A DNA stretch of 64,000 nucleotides from Oscillospiraceae bacterium (GTDB lineage: Bacteria > Bacillota > Clostridia > Oscillospirales > CAG-272), in the NCBI GenBank assembly GCA_015064855.1, contig SVRK01000004.1, positions 62,001 through 126,000 of the forward strand, read 5' to 3'. Each line of letters opens with the position of its first letter. Positions within the stretch are counted from its first letter, which is position 1. Positions 38,806-47,363 of the stretch are shown piece after piece. The notes under the pieces are model-generated. The model was not told the origin of the DNA, made no database searches, and was given only the letters and a program-made list of their open reading frames with translations. The translations under genes and the position numbers were made by a program.

Positions 38806-39669
38806 TCATTCGGGCTTGTTTTTTCTGTATTCAGAGGGCGTTTTACCTATATATTGCTTGAATATTCTTGTAAAATAGTTGAAATTATCATAACCGCACA
38901 TAAAGCTAATTTCCTTTATTGAGATATCGCTTGTTTCAAGCAATTCTATTGCAAGCTGCATTCGTAGACCTATTATAAGATTTATAGGAGACTTGCCGAA
39001 TTGATTTTTGAATGCCTTATTGTAAGCGGTCATACACATGTTTTCCATTTTTGCAAGCTCGGTTGTTCTTATTTCGGTAGTATAATATTCATTTATGTAT
39101 CTAATAGATTTTGACAGCGGAGTTTTATCGTTCTCCTTCTTTTTTATTCCTCTTGCAATTTCAATAAAAAGCCGTTCCAAAAGACAGGACAATTCCTCGC
39201 TAAGGTATTCGTCCTCCAAAGAAAAAGCATCAAAAATCGACTTAAATCTTTTTTGAACTTGATTCTCTGCACTCAATTTATTCACGCCCGGAAATGTGGA
39301 TATTCCGTATTTTTTTAATTTTTCTTCAGCCTGTGACCCTGTAAAATGTACGCAGAAAAAGTATACCGTTTCATCCGCATAGCAGTCGATGCAATACCAT
39401 TTTTTCGGGGGCATTACCACAAGCTCTCCTGCCTTTATCGTCGCCTCTCCGTCCGGATTTTTTCCTTTCAAAATGCCCTTGATTACATATATAAGATAAT
39501 AATCATTTCTGCCGATTTTGTTTAGATTTTGATGGTCGTATGGCGTGTTTATACATCCTGCTATATTGACAACAAGTGGCGATTCTGAGGATTCTATACT
39601 GCCGTAATTTACGTCCGTATATTTTTCGTGTCTGTTCAACTTTTGAGAATGATATATATTGCTTTTCAT
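38806..39669 (-). CDS. AraC-family transcriptional regulator
   Basis: C-terminal LLETSDISIKEISFMCGYDNFNYFTRIFKQYIGKTPSEYRK. Confidence 0.95.
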   Translation of the reverse strand: MKSNIYHSQKLNRHEKYTDVNYGSIESSESPLVVNIAGCINTPYDHQNLNKIGRNDYYLIYVIKGILKGKNPDGEATIKAGELVVMPPKKWYCIDCYADETVYFFCVHFTGSQAEEKLKKYGISTFPGVNKLSAENQVQKRFKSIFDAFSLEDEYLSEELSCLLERLFIEIARGIKKKENDKTPLSKSIRYINEYYTTEIRTTELAKMENMCMTAYNKAFKNQFGKSPINLIIGLRMQLAIELLETSDISIKEISFMCGYDNFNYFTRIFKQYIGKTPSEYRKNKPE

Positions 39670-39793
39670 TCTGCTCCCCCCTTTTTTGTGTCAAAAAATG
39701 CTACTATTTTGTTAAAATATAGTATGAAATGTTATATATATTGTATCATAAAATTAACCTTATGTCAAATTCTATAAAATTAAGGAGATTTTT

Positions 39794-39908
39794 ATGAAGA
39801 CAAGGCTAAGCTCTATGGCAGAGGCGGCACTCCTTGATAGATGCACAAAAACAAATCCACGCGTGCCAACCAAGGAAGATATTATAAAAATTCTAAAAAG
39901 ATTTGGTA
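39794..39908 (+). pseudogene. Truncated 3' end of an iron-containing alcohol dehydrogenase gene
   Basis: KTRLSSMAEAALLDRCTKTNPRVPTKEDIIKILKRFG matches the 34955-36109 C-terminus SKLDAMAAAALLDRCTATNPRKPTKEDIINILKKIW. Confidence 0.88.
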
Positions 39909-39927
39909 AAATCAACCATTTTAAAAT

Positions 39928-39963
39928 AAAAAAGGGAACGAGCCAAGCTCGTTCCTTTTTATT
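39928..39963. terminator. Bidirectional Rho-independent terminator
   Basis: aaaaaaGGGAACGAGCcaaGCTCGTTCCttttt. Confidence 0.85.
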
Positions 39964-41122
39964 TCTTTGCTTTTTTTATAGTTACCTCGTGCATAACTAT
40001 CATAATGACCAAAAACATTAGTAAAAACGCAGGCAAAAGTGAAATTGAAATATAGTCAGCAATTAAGCCAAAAAGCGGTGGCACAGTAAGAAATCCTATG
40101 TATGCAAACGCCATTTGTACGCCTATTATCGCTTGTGATTTTTCTCTGCCGAAAATATCTGGCGTCATATGTATAATACAAGGGTAAATCGGTGCACAGC
40201 CAAAGCCTGCCACAATAAAGCCAACGACAGAGAAGGCAGAATGAAGTGGAATAAATATCAAAAGAATACCAAGGGATAAAATTCCAAGTCCCGCGCGGAT
40301 TAACACCTTATCGGAAAGCTTGATTGCCAAAAAGCCATTAAAAAGACGACCAACTGTAATGCCTATATAAAACATACTTGCAAGGCCGGCGGCAAGACCA
40401 GGGGTAAAATTCCACACATCACAAAGATATGTGCTTGCCCAAAGCGAGGCAGTAACCTCAAGGGCGCAGTAAGAGAAAAATGTTAAAAAGCAAGGTAGCG
40501 CGCCCTTTGTTTTAAATATTTCCTTAAAGGAAAGCGGTTTTACAGGCGATTCTTCCTTTTCGTCCTTACCTTTTGTACTCCTCTTCCAAAGAGGAAGGCT
40601 TATAAAAATCGCAGCGGACAAAACCATTTGAATTATGGAAACGATAAGATAACCATAATTCCAAGAGTCTAATTTAACAAGTGAAAAGCTCATTATATAC
40701 GGGCTGATAGATGCGCCAACACCCCACATACAGTGAAGCCAGCTCATATGCTGTGCCTTATAGTGTAGGGCGACATAGTTATTAAGCACAGAGTCAACAG
40801 CGCCCGCACCAAGTCCATACGGGATTGACCACAAGGCAAGCATCCAAAACTTATTGCTTATTGAAAAGCCGAAAAGAGCAGCCGCTGTCATAAAAACGCT
40901 AATTGCAATTATCTTGCCCGAGCCAAATTTCCTATTTAGCTTGTCGCTAAAAAAGCTCGAAATAATCGTTCCAACAGAAATTATAATTGAAATCACACCT
41001 GCAAGTGACACAGGCACGCTAATCTCCGCGTGTAAAACGGGCCAAGCCGAGCCAAGAAGCGAGTCGGGAAGACCAAGGCTGATAAACGATAAATATATAA
41101 TTACTAAAAGCAAGCTTGCCAT
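39959..41122 (-). CDS. MFS transporter
   Basis: Twelve-TM-like pattern; IPYGLGAGAVDSVLNNYVALHY. Confidence 0.9.
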   Translation of the reverse strand: MASLLLVIIYLSFISLGLPDSLLGSAWPVLHAEISVPVSLAGVISIIISVGTIISSFFSDKLNRKFGSGKIIAISVFMTAAALFGFSISNKFWMLALWSIPYGLGAGAVDSVLNNYVALHYKAQHMSWLHCMWGVGASISPYIMSFSLVKLDSWNYGYLIVSIIQMVLSAAIFISLPLWKRSTKGKDEKEESPVKPLSFKEIFKTKGALPCFLTFFSYCALEVTASLWASTYLCDVWNFTPGLAAGLASMFYIGITVGRLFNGFLAIKLSDKVLIRAGLGILSLGILLIFIPLHSAFSVVGFIVAGFGCAPIYPCIIHMTPDIFGREKSQAIIGVQMAFAYIGFLTVPPLFGLIADYISISLLPAFLLMFLVIMIVMHEVTIKKAKK

Positions 41123-41199
41123 AAATATTTCCTTTAAAATGTGTTTTCCTAAATTATATCACAAGTAAAAACAAAAAACAATAAACCTTAAATAAAACT

Positions 41200-41400
41200 T
41201 TCCATATATTTTGACCTTTTTCCAAAAATCAAAATTAAAAATTCCATAAAAATTCCATGTTTTTGTGGAAAGCCAATCCCTCCGTCACGACAAGTCGCCC
41301 CCTCTTAGCGAGGCGCCACCCTTTTGTCGCTTTGCGACATTTCCCCTAGCAGGGGAATCACCCTTTACAAAGGAGGCATACAAAAAAGGGAACAAGTTAA
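41200..41400 (+). repeat. Dispersed repeat family 2 (left unit), copy 1
   Basis: TTTTGACCTTTTT..AAAAATCAAAATTAAAAATTCCATAAAAATTCCATGTTTTTGTGGAAAGCCAATCCCTCCGTCACGACAAGTCG. Confidence 0.88.
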
Positions 41401-41553
41401 ACTCATTCCCTTTATGTAAAGCTATATTTCTTGAGTGTCAAGAAGCAAGTTGTTCAAGGCGCACCACAAGCCACGGGCAAAGGTGTACATATGCGTACTC
41501 CGAGGTCGTGGATGAGGAGCAACGCAGAAGAACGACGCTTATTGGCTCTCAAT

Positions 41554-41612
41554 TATTTGAAATATCTGTTGAGAAGTCCCGAGGATGCCTTGCCGTGTCT
41601 TGCCTCGTCGCG
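41554..41612 (-). pseudogene. Rubrerythrin-like 3' tail fragment
   Basis: Reverse reading [19 protein letters not shown] matches the rubrerythrin C-terminus [19 protein letters not shown]. Confidence 0.85.
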
Positions 41613-41654
41613 TCCCTGCCTATAACTTCGTGAAACAGCCCGAGGTAGCCCTAA

Positions 41655-41748
41655 GTCTTGTATTACTTGGCTTTGTTGAACTTTTTTACTGTAATTTTAT
41701 GATAGCTTTGCACTTGCAGAAAACAGTAAATTCCGTAAAAATTCCATG
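41655..41748 (+). repeat. Dispersed repeat family 2 (right unit), copy 1
   Basis: CTAAGTCTTGTATT..TTGTTGAACTTTTTTACTGTAA..TTGCACTTGCAG..ATTCCGTAAAAATTCCATG. Confidence 0.82.
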
Positions 41749-41776
41749 CTTGTTCTGCATTTTATCATTAACTTTT

Positions 41777-41983
41777 CTATAAGAACTTGATTTTTATCTT
41801 TGGATTGTATAATTTATCAATTTCAGTTTTGTATTTTTCACACATTTGCTCTAATACAAAATCATCACTTGCCCCGTTATCAAAAGATTCCACTGGGCTA
41901 TAAAAAATTTCATTATAGTCTTTCAAATCTTCTAATGAAAACCCTATTCTATTTGTATATGCAATTAACTGTACCGTTTTCAT
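41777..41983 (-). CDS. Small hypothetical protein (68 aa)
   Basis: ORF MKTVQLIAYTNRIGFSLEDLKDYNEIFYSPVESFDNGAS...; weak support. Confidence 0.45.
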   Translation of the reverse strand: MKTVQLIAYTNRIGFSLEDLKDYNEIFYSPVESFDNGASDDFVLEQMCEKYKTEIDKLYNPKIKIKFL

Positions 41984-42084
41984 TTAGTGCTCCCGTTTTT
42001 TACTATTTTTATGTTATGCCATTTTTCCACAAGTTTACAGTTATTCAAGTCGCTCTTTATAAATTCGTTTTGAGTTGCCGCTCA

Positions 42085-42900
42085 TTAAAAATCATCAAAA
42101 TTGTCAGGAAAATCATCTTCATAATACTTTGATTCTGCGTCATCTTCGTTCATATCATATCCTTGGTCTAGCATTTTTGAGAGATTACTATCATATTCAT
42201 CCTCAACATAAGTTTCATAATTTTCTTCAAGTTCATATCCGTGACATCCACCAAACAAAAAGTCTGCCATTTGATCAAATTTGTTTTTTTGTTTTTTCTC
42301 TTCACTTTCGCAAATTTTGTCATCTATAGTCTTACCATCAACATCCTTGCCATATTTATCAAGTCCGCCTTTATCGTATCCGTCTTTATCATACCCAAAC
42401 ATATCAAATCCATCTTCATCATACTTATTAAATTCAAATTTTTCCACATAGGCGTTGATTCGATTTACTAATTCGCTATATTTTTCTTTAAAACTCGCAC
42501 TATTTTTTATATGAGCCTCTAACTCTTCCTTGCTCAAAACCGTTATATTTTTAGTTAACTCTTCGCCACACATAGTTGTTGTGCCTTCCCACCACACTTC
42601 TTCTTGTTCAACCAAGATGGGAATTGTAAAATAAAACTTTTCATCGTAAACATTTTGATAATTCACCAGACATTCTGTAGTTAACTTATCATCCGAACAA
42701 TAACTTACTGGAAAGCCAAACATTTTATTTATTAAAAAGCAAACTGGCAAAACAAGTTCGTTTTCTTCACAATTATAATCTTCACAACTATAACATAAAA
42801 ACAAATCTGGAAATAATTTTTTTAGTATTCTCACCAATTCCCATAAATTTTTTATTTTACCATTTCTTTTTATTTCTTCTAAATTAGTATAATTTCGCAC
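42085..42900 (-). CDS. Hypothetical acidic protein with (G)-Y/F-D-x-x-G repeats
   Basis: YDEDGFDMFGYDKDGYDKGGLDKYGKDVDGKTIDD. Confidence 0.65.
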   Translation of the reverse strand: MRNYTNLEEIKRNGKIKNLWELVRILKKLFPDLFLCYSCEDYNCEENELVLPVCFLINKMFGFPVSYCSDDKLTTECLVNYQNVYDEKFYFTIPILVEQEEVWWEGTTTMCGEELTKNITVLSKEELEAHIKNSASFKEKYSELVNRINAYVEKFEFNKYDEDGFDMFGYDKDGYDKGGLDKYGKDVDGKTIDDKICESEEKKQKNKFDQMADFLFGGCHGYELEENYETYVEDEYDSNLSKMLDQGYDMNEDDAESKYYEDDFPDNFDDF

Positions 42901-43103
42901 AAAAATCCCCCCTCAAATAAGTTTCAATTTGCTGTGAATTTTATTCTGTACATATATAGCGTTACAAGAAAACTTGTTCGATTGACACAATGCTATTTTC
43001 ATATTAATTATATCATACCCAAGAATTCAATACAAGTGCGTTATAGAAAAACGAGTGCCGAAAACCGGCACTCGTTTTTTTTGTTTTTGCACCCTTTTAA
43101 AAA

Positions 43104-43793
43104 CTATTGTCTAGGCATATTTAATCTTACTTTGATGCACTCAGAACAATCTTGTTTCAAATTAACATCAATTACTTTACATACATATGAAATGCTTTTG
43201 TTCAAGCGTTCTATGATTGGTAAATTGTAATATCTTGGCACATATCCAAGAAAATCGCCATTTTGTGTTAAAACACGAAGCGCATTAGAATCATATTGGT
43301 TCTGTGGCTCTTTTTCAAAATACACTTCATCTCCAATGTTGATTTTGGGAAGAAGATCGCAATTTTCACCTTTACACGGCATATGATATCTAATTCCCAT
43401 AATATAAAAATCTCGCTGTACGGTTTCTAATTCTGGGAAAATAGGGTCTATAAAAGAATAAGTATCAATAGGGAGTCTACCTTCGCTTTTTCTCAACAAT
43501 TCAAATTCATCATATTTTGGTAATTCGTATTTCTCTAAGATTTTATCAATATCACGTCTTTTTTTATCAGGAAGACGACTAGCAAACACAGGAAATAAAA
43601 CTTCACTTTCATAAATTTTTTCATCAGGAAAAGACTCTAGTCTTGACCATCCGCAAGTTTCTGCCTTGGCAAAGTCTCCACAATACTCGAACGTATATTT
43701 TTTGCTTCTACTAATTTTTCCGATTGTAAAATTAGTTCTTGTGATTGGATCTTTCCAAATCAAATAAAGAAACTTACTTGTTTTATTCATCAT
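43104..43793 (-). CDS. HIRAN-domain protein with HipA_N-like N-terminal region
   Basis: C-terminal IGDEVYFEKEPQNQYDSNALRVLTQNGDFLGYVPRYYN (HIRAN); N-terminal VLFPVFASRLPDKKRRD resembles HipA N-subdomain. Confidence 0.75.
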   Translation of the reverse strand: MMNKTSKFLYLIWKDPITRTNFTIGKISRSKKYTFEYCGDFAKAETCGWSRLESFPDEKIYESEVLFPVFASRLPDKKRRDIDKILEKYELPKYDEFELLRKSEGRLPIDTYSFIDPIFPELETVQRDFYIMGIRYHMPCKGENCDLLPKINIGDEVYFEKEPQNQYDSNALRVLTQNGDFLGYVPRYYNLPIIERLNKSISYVCKVIDVNLKQDCSECIKVRLNMPRQ

Positions 43794-44697
43794 TTTCTAC
43801 CTCCTTTAGCAGTTCATTTAAAATTTCGCATTTTCTTATTAAAAATTTTTTACTCAAGCTTTTCTTTGTTTCTGACAGAATGTCATCCGTATACTCGATC
43901 AAAAGTTCGTCAATTTTTTCAGCAGACAATTTGCTTATAATCTGCTTAGCTATTTCCTTTGAAGCTGAGTAGTTTTTCAATAAATGTTTAACCATTTCTC
44001 GATGTGTTGGCAATTTCTTTTGCGTTCCGTCTATTCGTATTAATGATTTTGATTTTGAATCAACCAAAGAATCAAAACGAATTTTGTCTTTCCCGAGATA
44101 TTCACTTGAGTCCTCGTCGGTGATAAAGCAGCACAAAGAAGACCCGTTATCATACAAAGGACACCATCTCAAAGTAAGTGAATGATTTTCACCAATTTTT
44201 ATAAGTATTGCCCAGTTGCTTTGATGTCTATCACTATTGCCTATGATGAAATCAAATAGTATCATTCTCATCCACATTGCACCTGTAGAAAATCTAGGCA
44301 CTGTTCTCAGTATATGTTCTAAACAATAGTATTTTCCATCTTCTGTATTAATCATCTGTTCTGCATCATACTTAGGAAATACTGCTGATATGAACCATAT
44401 TCCTTCTTTCAAAATCTCTTTGTCTTCACATACAATGTAACTCATACACCCTATACGCCCATTATATGTTCCTATGTCGACTCTTGCTGTGGGTATTCCA
44501 ACGGCGTTTCCAATTTTATGAGCAAGATGTTCAGAAACATGTTCTGTCGTTTCTTTGTTATTTGAGGGGTTAATTTTAGGAAACTTAAACAATCCGATGG
44601 TGCCATCTTCCGATTTTAGCCAAATTTTTTCGCTTCGCCCACTTCCTTCAGAGGCTCCGTCGTAAACGTTCCATGAACTAAAATCTATCAAGTTCAA
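43783..44697 (-). CDS. HipA-like (CtkA-like) Ser/Thr kinase
   Basis: HKIGNAVGIPTARVDIG; catalytic DFIIGNSDRHQSNWAIL; CPLYDNGSSL. Confidence 0.88.
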   Translation of the reverse strand: MNLIDFSSWNVYDGASEGSGRSEKIWLKSEDGTIGLFKFPKINPSNNKETTEHVSEHLAHKIGNAVGIPTARVDIGTYNGRIGCMSYIVCEDKEILKEGIWFISAVFPKYDAEQMINTEDGKYYCLEHILRTVPRFSTGAMWMRMILFDFIIGNSDRHQSNWAILIKIGENHSLTLRWCPLYDNGSSLCCFITDEDSSEYLGKDKIRFDSLVDSKSKSLIRIDGTQKKLPTHREMVKHLLKNYSASKEIAKQIISKLSAEKIDELLIEYTDDILSETKKSLSKKFLIRKCEILNELLKEVENDE

Positions 44698-44900
44698 GCC
44701 TCTCCCCCCTTTTTCTTGCTATTTTTATAATTTTCTATTATTTTATAATCTTCTGGAGAAATTACAATAGCTACTGGTGTGTTATTTTTTATAACAACCA
44801 AAGGCTCTCCCTTTTTAACGCGGCAAAACAATTGTGCTGCTTTTCCTCTATTAAATTGTGTAATTGGAACTAATTGTTCTAGCACTTCTGATATTTTCAC
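44694..44900 (-). CDS. Phd/YefM-type antitoxin
   Basis: VKISEVLEQLVPITQFNRGKAAQLFCRVKKGEPLVVIKNNTPVAIVISPEDYKII; RBS ggagg before GTG; 4-nt overlap with the kinase gene. Confidence 0.75.
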   Translation of the reverse strand: MKISEVLEQLVPITQFNRGKAAQLFCRVKKGEPLVVIKNNTPVAIVISPEDYKIIENYKNSKKKGGEA

Positions 44901-45129
44901 AAGAGAACCTCCTAACCTGTTTTTATATATTATAGCATAGTAATGACTATTTGTCAATGTATTTATCTAATTTTTATTCAATAAAAAGTAATTACAATTA
45001 TAATTACTTTGTTACTTATATTCCATCGTTAATACCGCACAGAAAGCCACAATTAACACACGAAATTTCCATTAGAAACGTCAATTTAAAATCATTATTT
45101 TATGTGTTAAAATTAAATAAAAAATTTTC

Positions 45130-45200
45130 CATAATTTATTTTTCCATAATTTGACCTTTTTCCAATTTTGACACACCCAAAATTCCGTAAAAATTCCATG
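45130..45200 (+). repeat. Dispersed repeat family 2 (partial), copy 2
   Basis: TTTCCATAATTTGACCTTTTTCC...ATTCCGTAAAAATTCCATG. Confidence 0.75.
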
Positions 45201-45361
45201 TTTTATTCCGTTTTTAGGAGGAAATACAAATGAAAATAGAAACAAAAGGACCTATCAATTACCAAATGGAATGTGGGCTTTTAGAGCTTTCCTTGTTGTT
45301 GAAGGTGTTAAGAAAGATGTCAAGCGCACCAAGGACGAGTTTGGGAATCTTAAATGATTCC

Positions 45362-45390
45362 TTGACACTCGCAACCATTTATGTTATAAT
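45362..45390 (+). promoter_or_regulatory. Consensus sigma70-type promoter
   Basis: TTGACA-17 nt-TATAAT. Confidence 0.75.
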
Positions 45391-45533
45391 TAAAATGGAA
45401 GGAAACGAAGGAGCTATATAAATATACTTTTTCGGTTATAAACATTTAAATTTTTTGCCATTTGTACGTTGTGTTAATTTATGCAAGCTAAAAAATAAAT
45501 TATGTTTTATTTTACATTTTTCCACAAATATAC

Positions 45534-45562
45534 TTGACAAATTTCAATAAATAATTTATAAT
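45534..45562 (+). promoter_or_regulatory. Consensus sigma70-type promoter directly upstream of the RNA motif
   Basis: TTGACA-17 nt-TATAAT; predicted start about 45569. Confidence 0.85.
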
Positions 45563-45568
45563 ACAGTC

Positions 45569-45640
45569 AACATCTCCCCCAGGCCTCTGTTTGTTGCTTG
45601 CAACAATATGCACACTTGGGGGCGTTCTGTTTTATGGAGT
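45569..45640 (+). ncRNA. AbiF-associated structured RNA motif, upstream copy
   Basis: CATCTcCCCCAggc..TTGTTGCttGCAACAA..ATGCACACTTGGGGGcgTTCTGTT; pairs with the downstream copy by covariation. Confidence 0.75.
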
Positions 45641-45644
45641 TTAT

Positions 45645-46523
45645 ATGTCGACAAAAGAGTTTAAAAGCATAGATGAACAAGTGCAACTTCTCAGATCAAG
45701 AGGTCTAAAAATCAACGATCTAGAACGTGCAAAAGAGTTCTTGTATAGGAACAATTACTATAGAATAAGTGGATATTCGTTAACTCTTAGAAAGCATGAT
45801 GTATTTTCAAAAACTGCAACGTTTGATAATATTATAGATATTTATGAATTCGATCACGAACTAAGACATATTCTTTTGAAATACATAGAAATAATTGAGG
45901 TTACTGTAAAATCGATTTATGCATATGAATTTTCAAAAAGATACGGACCAACTGAATACCTAAACAATGCTCATTTTACCAATTCAAAAAAGCACCAAGA
46001 AATTATTCAGAAAGCAGAAGAGCAAAAACGAGCTAGATTACCTCACGAACCATATCTTAAACACTTCGTAGAAGACTTACACGAAGATGTTCCACTTTGG
46101 GCATATGTGGATTTGCTAACTATCTCGGACATATCCTTTATGTATTCTATATCCGAGCAACAATTAAAATTAGATATAGCCAAAAACATTGGAATTTTAA
46201 ATCGTGGAGACGAGCTTCTTGCCAAATTTATGCATAGCATAACGATTATAAGAAATCTTTGTGCACATGGAAGCCGTTTGTATAATAGACTTTTCGAACA
46301 AAAGCCTTCGCTCAACAAGCAAGAAAAGAAATGGTTAATTACACAATCTAACGGGGAAGTAGATAACTCACATTTGTTTGGATTCATTATAATAATGAAA
46401 AGATTATTGGAACCAGCTTCTTTTATTGCGTTAAAAACAGAAATATCTTTGCTTACTGATAAATATCCTTTTGTTAACCTGCAATATTACGGATTTAGAA
46501 ACGATTGGTTAAAAACTTTGTGA
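45645..46523 (+). CDS. Abi_2/AbiF/AbiD-family HEPN protein
   Basis: SIDEQVQLLRSRGLKI; YYRISGYSL; Rx4H HEPN motif in IIRNLCAHGSRLYNR; start moved to the ATG at 45645. Confidence 0.92.
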   Translation: MSTKEFKSIDEQVQLLRSRGLKINDLERAKEFLYRNNYYRISGYSLTLRKHDVFSKTATFDNIIDIYEFDHELRHILLKYIEIIEVTVKSIYAYEFSKRYGPTEYLNNAHFTNSKKHQEIIQKAEEQKRARLPHEPYLKHFVEDLHEDVPLWAYVDLLTISDISFMYSISEQQLKLDIAKNIGILNRGDELLAKFMHSITIIRNLCAHGSRLYNRLFEQKPSLNKQEKKWLITQSNGEVDNSHLFGFIIIMKRLLEPASFIALKTEISLLTDKYPFVNLQYYGFRNDWLKTL

Positions 46524-46555
46524 ATACATTTTCAATGTTTGCATACAATAATATC

Positions 46556-46603
46556 GACATCTCCCATAGGCATTTTTATGCACACTTATGGGCGCTCTGT
46601 TAC
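46556..46603 (+). ncRNA. AbiF-associated structured RNA motif, downstream copy
   Basis: CATCTCCCATAggc..TATGCACACTTATGGGCGCTCTGTT. Confidence 0.75.
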
Positions 46604-46629
46604 CGAGGCGTAACGCCTCGGTTTTGTTT
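46602..46629 (+). terminator. Rho-independent terminator
   Basis: ACCGAGGCGTtaACGCCTCGGTtttgtttt. Confidence 0.88.
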
Positions 46630-46743
46630 TATGGCAAATAAATGGCATATTAAAGCAAAAATAAAAAGAGCCGACTCTATTTAAGAGCCGGTCTTTCTAT
46701 TATTATTATTATTATTTATTATAAGTAAGCACACGCCACAGTG

Positions 46744-47283
46744 CTATTTTATATTTTCTAATATACTCTTTCTTAATTCATTCAACAATTCAATTTGATT
46801 CGGAAAGAACACAATTTTTTTATTTTTAAGTTTTAAAATGATTGTGTGCTTTTTGAGATAAGCTTTAAAAATATCGTCTTTTTGAAAAGTTAAGCTTTTA
46901 TTCTTTGTAATATCATGTATTGTACATTTGTCTGTTAGAAATTCTGCTTTGTATTCAATTGTCAAATTGTCGCCAAACATATATTTCATATCTTTTCTAA
47001 CATTAAAATAATTTAATGCTACAACGGTAAACAAAAATAGCACCAAAAAAGCTAAACAATAGCCAAACAATAAAGCCTCTTTGTCGACCACATATCCAAT
47101 AGTCAAAAAATAAATTGCGAATGGTATAGCCACGCAACCTATTATTAACGGAGCTTTTATTTGAGTCAAAACAAGTTCTATTGTAATTTTTGACTTGTTC
47201 TTCTTATCAATCTTATAATTCATTAAACATCTCCAATTCGTAATATATATGATGTCATAATTATACCACACCATATAAAGCAT
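46744..47283 (-). CDS. Membrane protein, YcxB-like
   Basis: Two TM segments followed by a short PH-like C-terminal region. Confidence 0.6.
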   Translation of the reverse strand: MLYMVWYNYDIIYITNWRCLMNYKIDKKNKSKITIELVLTQIKAPLIIGCVAIPFAIYFLTIGYVVDKEALLFGYCLAFLVLFLFTVVALNYFNVRKDMKYMFGDNLTIEYKAEFLTDKCTIHDITKNKSLTFQKDDIFKAYLKKHTIILKLKNKKIVFFPNQIELLNELRKSILENIK

Positions 47284-47363
47284 TTCAATAACGCAATAGT
47301 TGATTTTAAATATAAACCACTCAAACGAGTGCCGAAAAAATCAGCACTCGCTTCGCTTTGCTA

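Noticed and set aside
45591-45644. Longer N-terminus (MLLATICTLGGVLFYGVY) of the AbiF-like protein
   Set aside because: It is encoded within the structured RNA motif; the ATG at 45645 with a ggag RBS gives the typical N-terminus.
46699-46722. (ATT)n microsatellite
   Set aside because: Short simple repeat in an intergenic AT-rich stretch; no sign of function.
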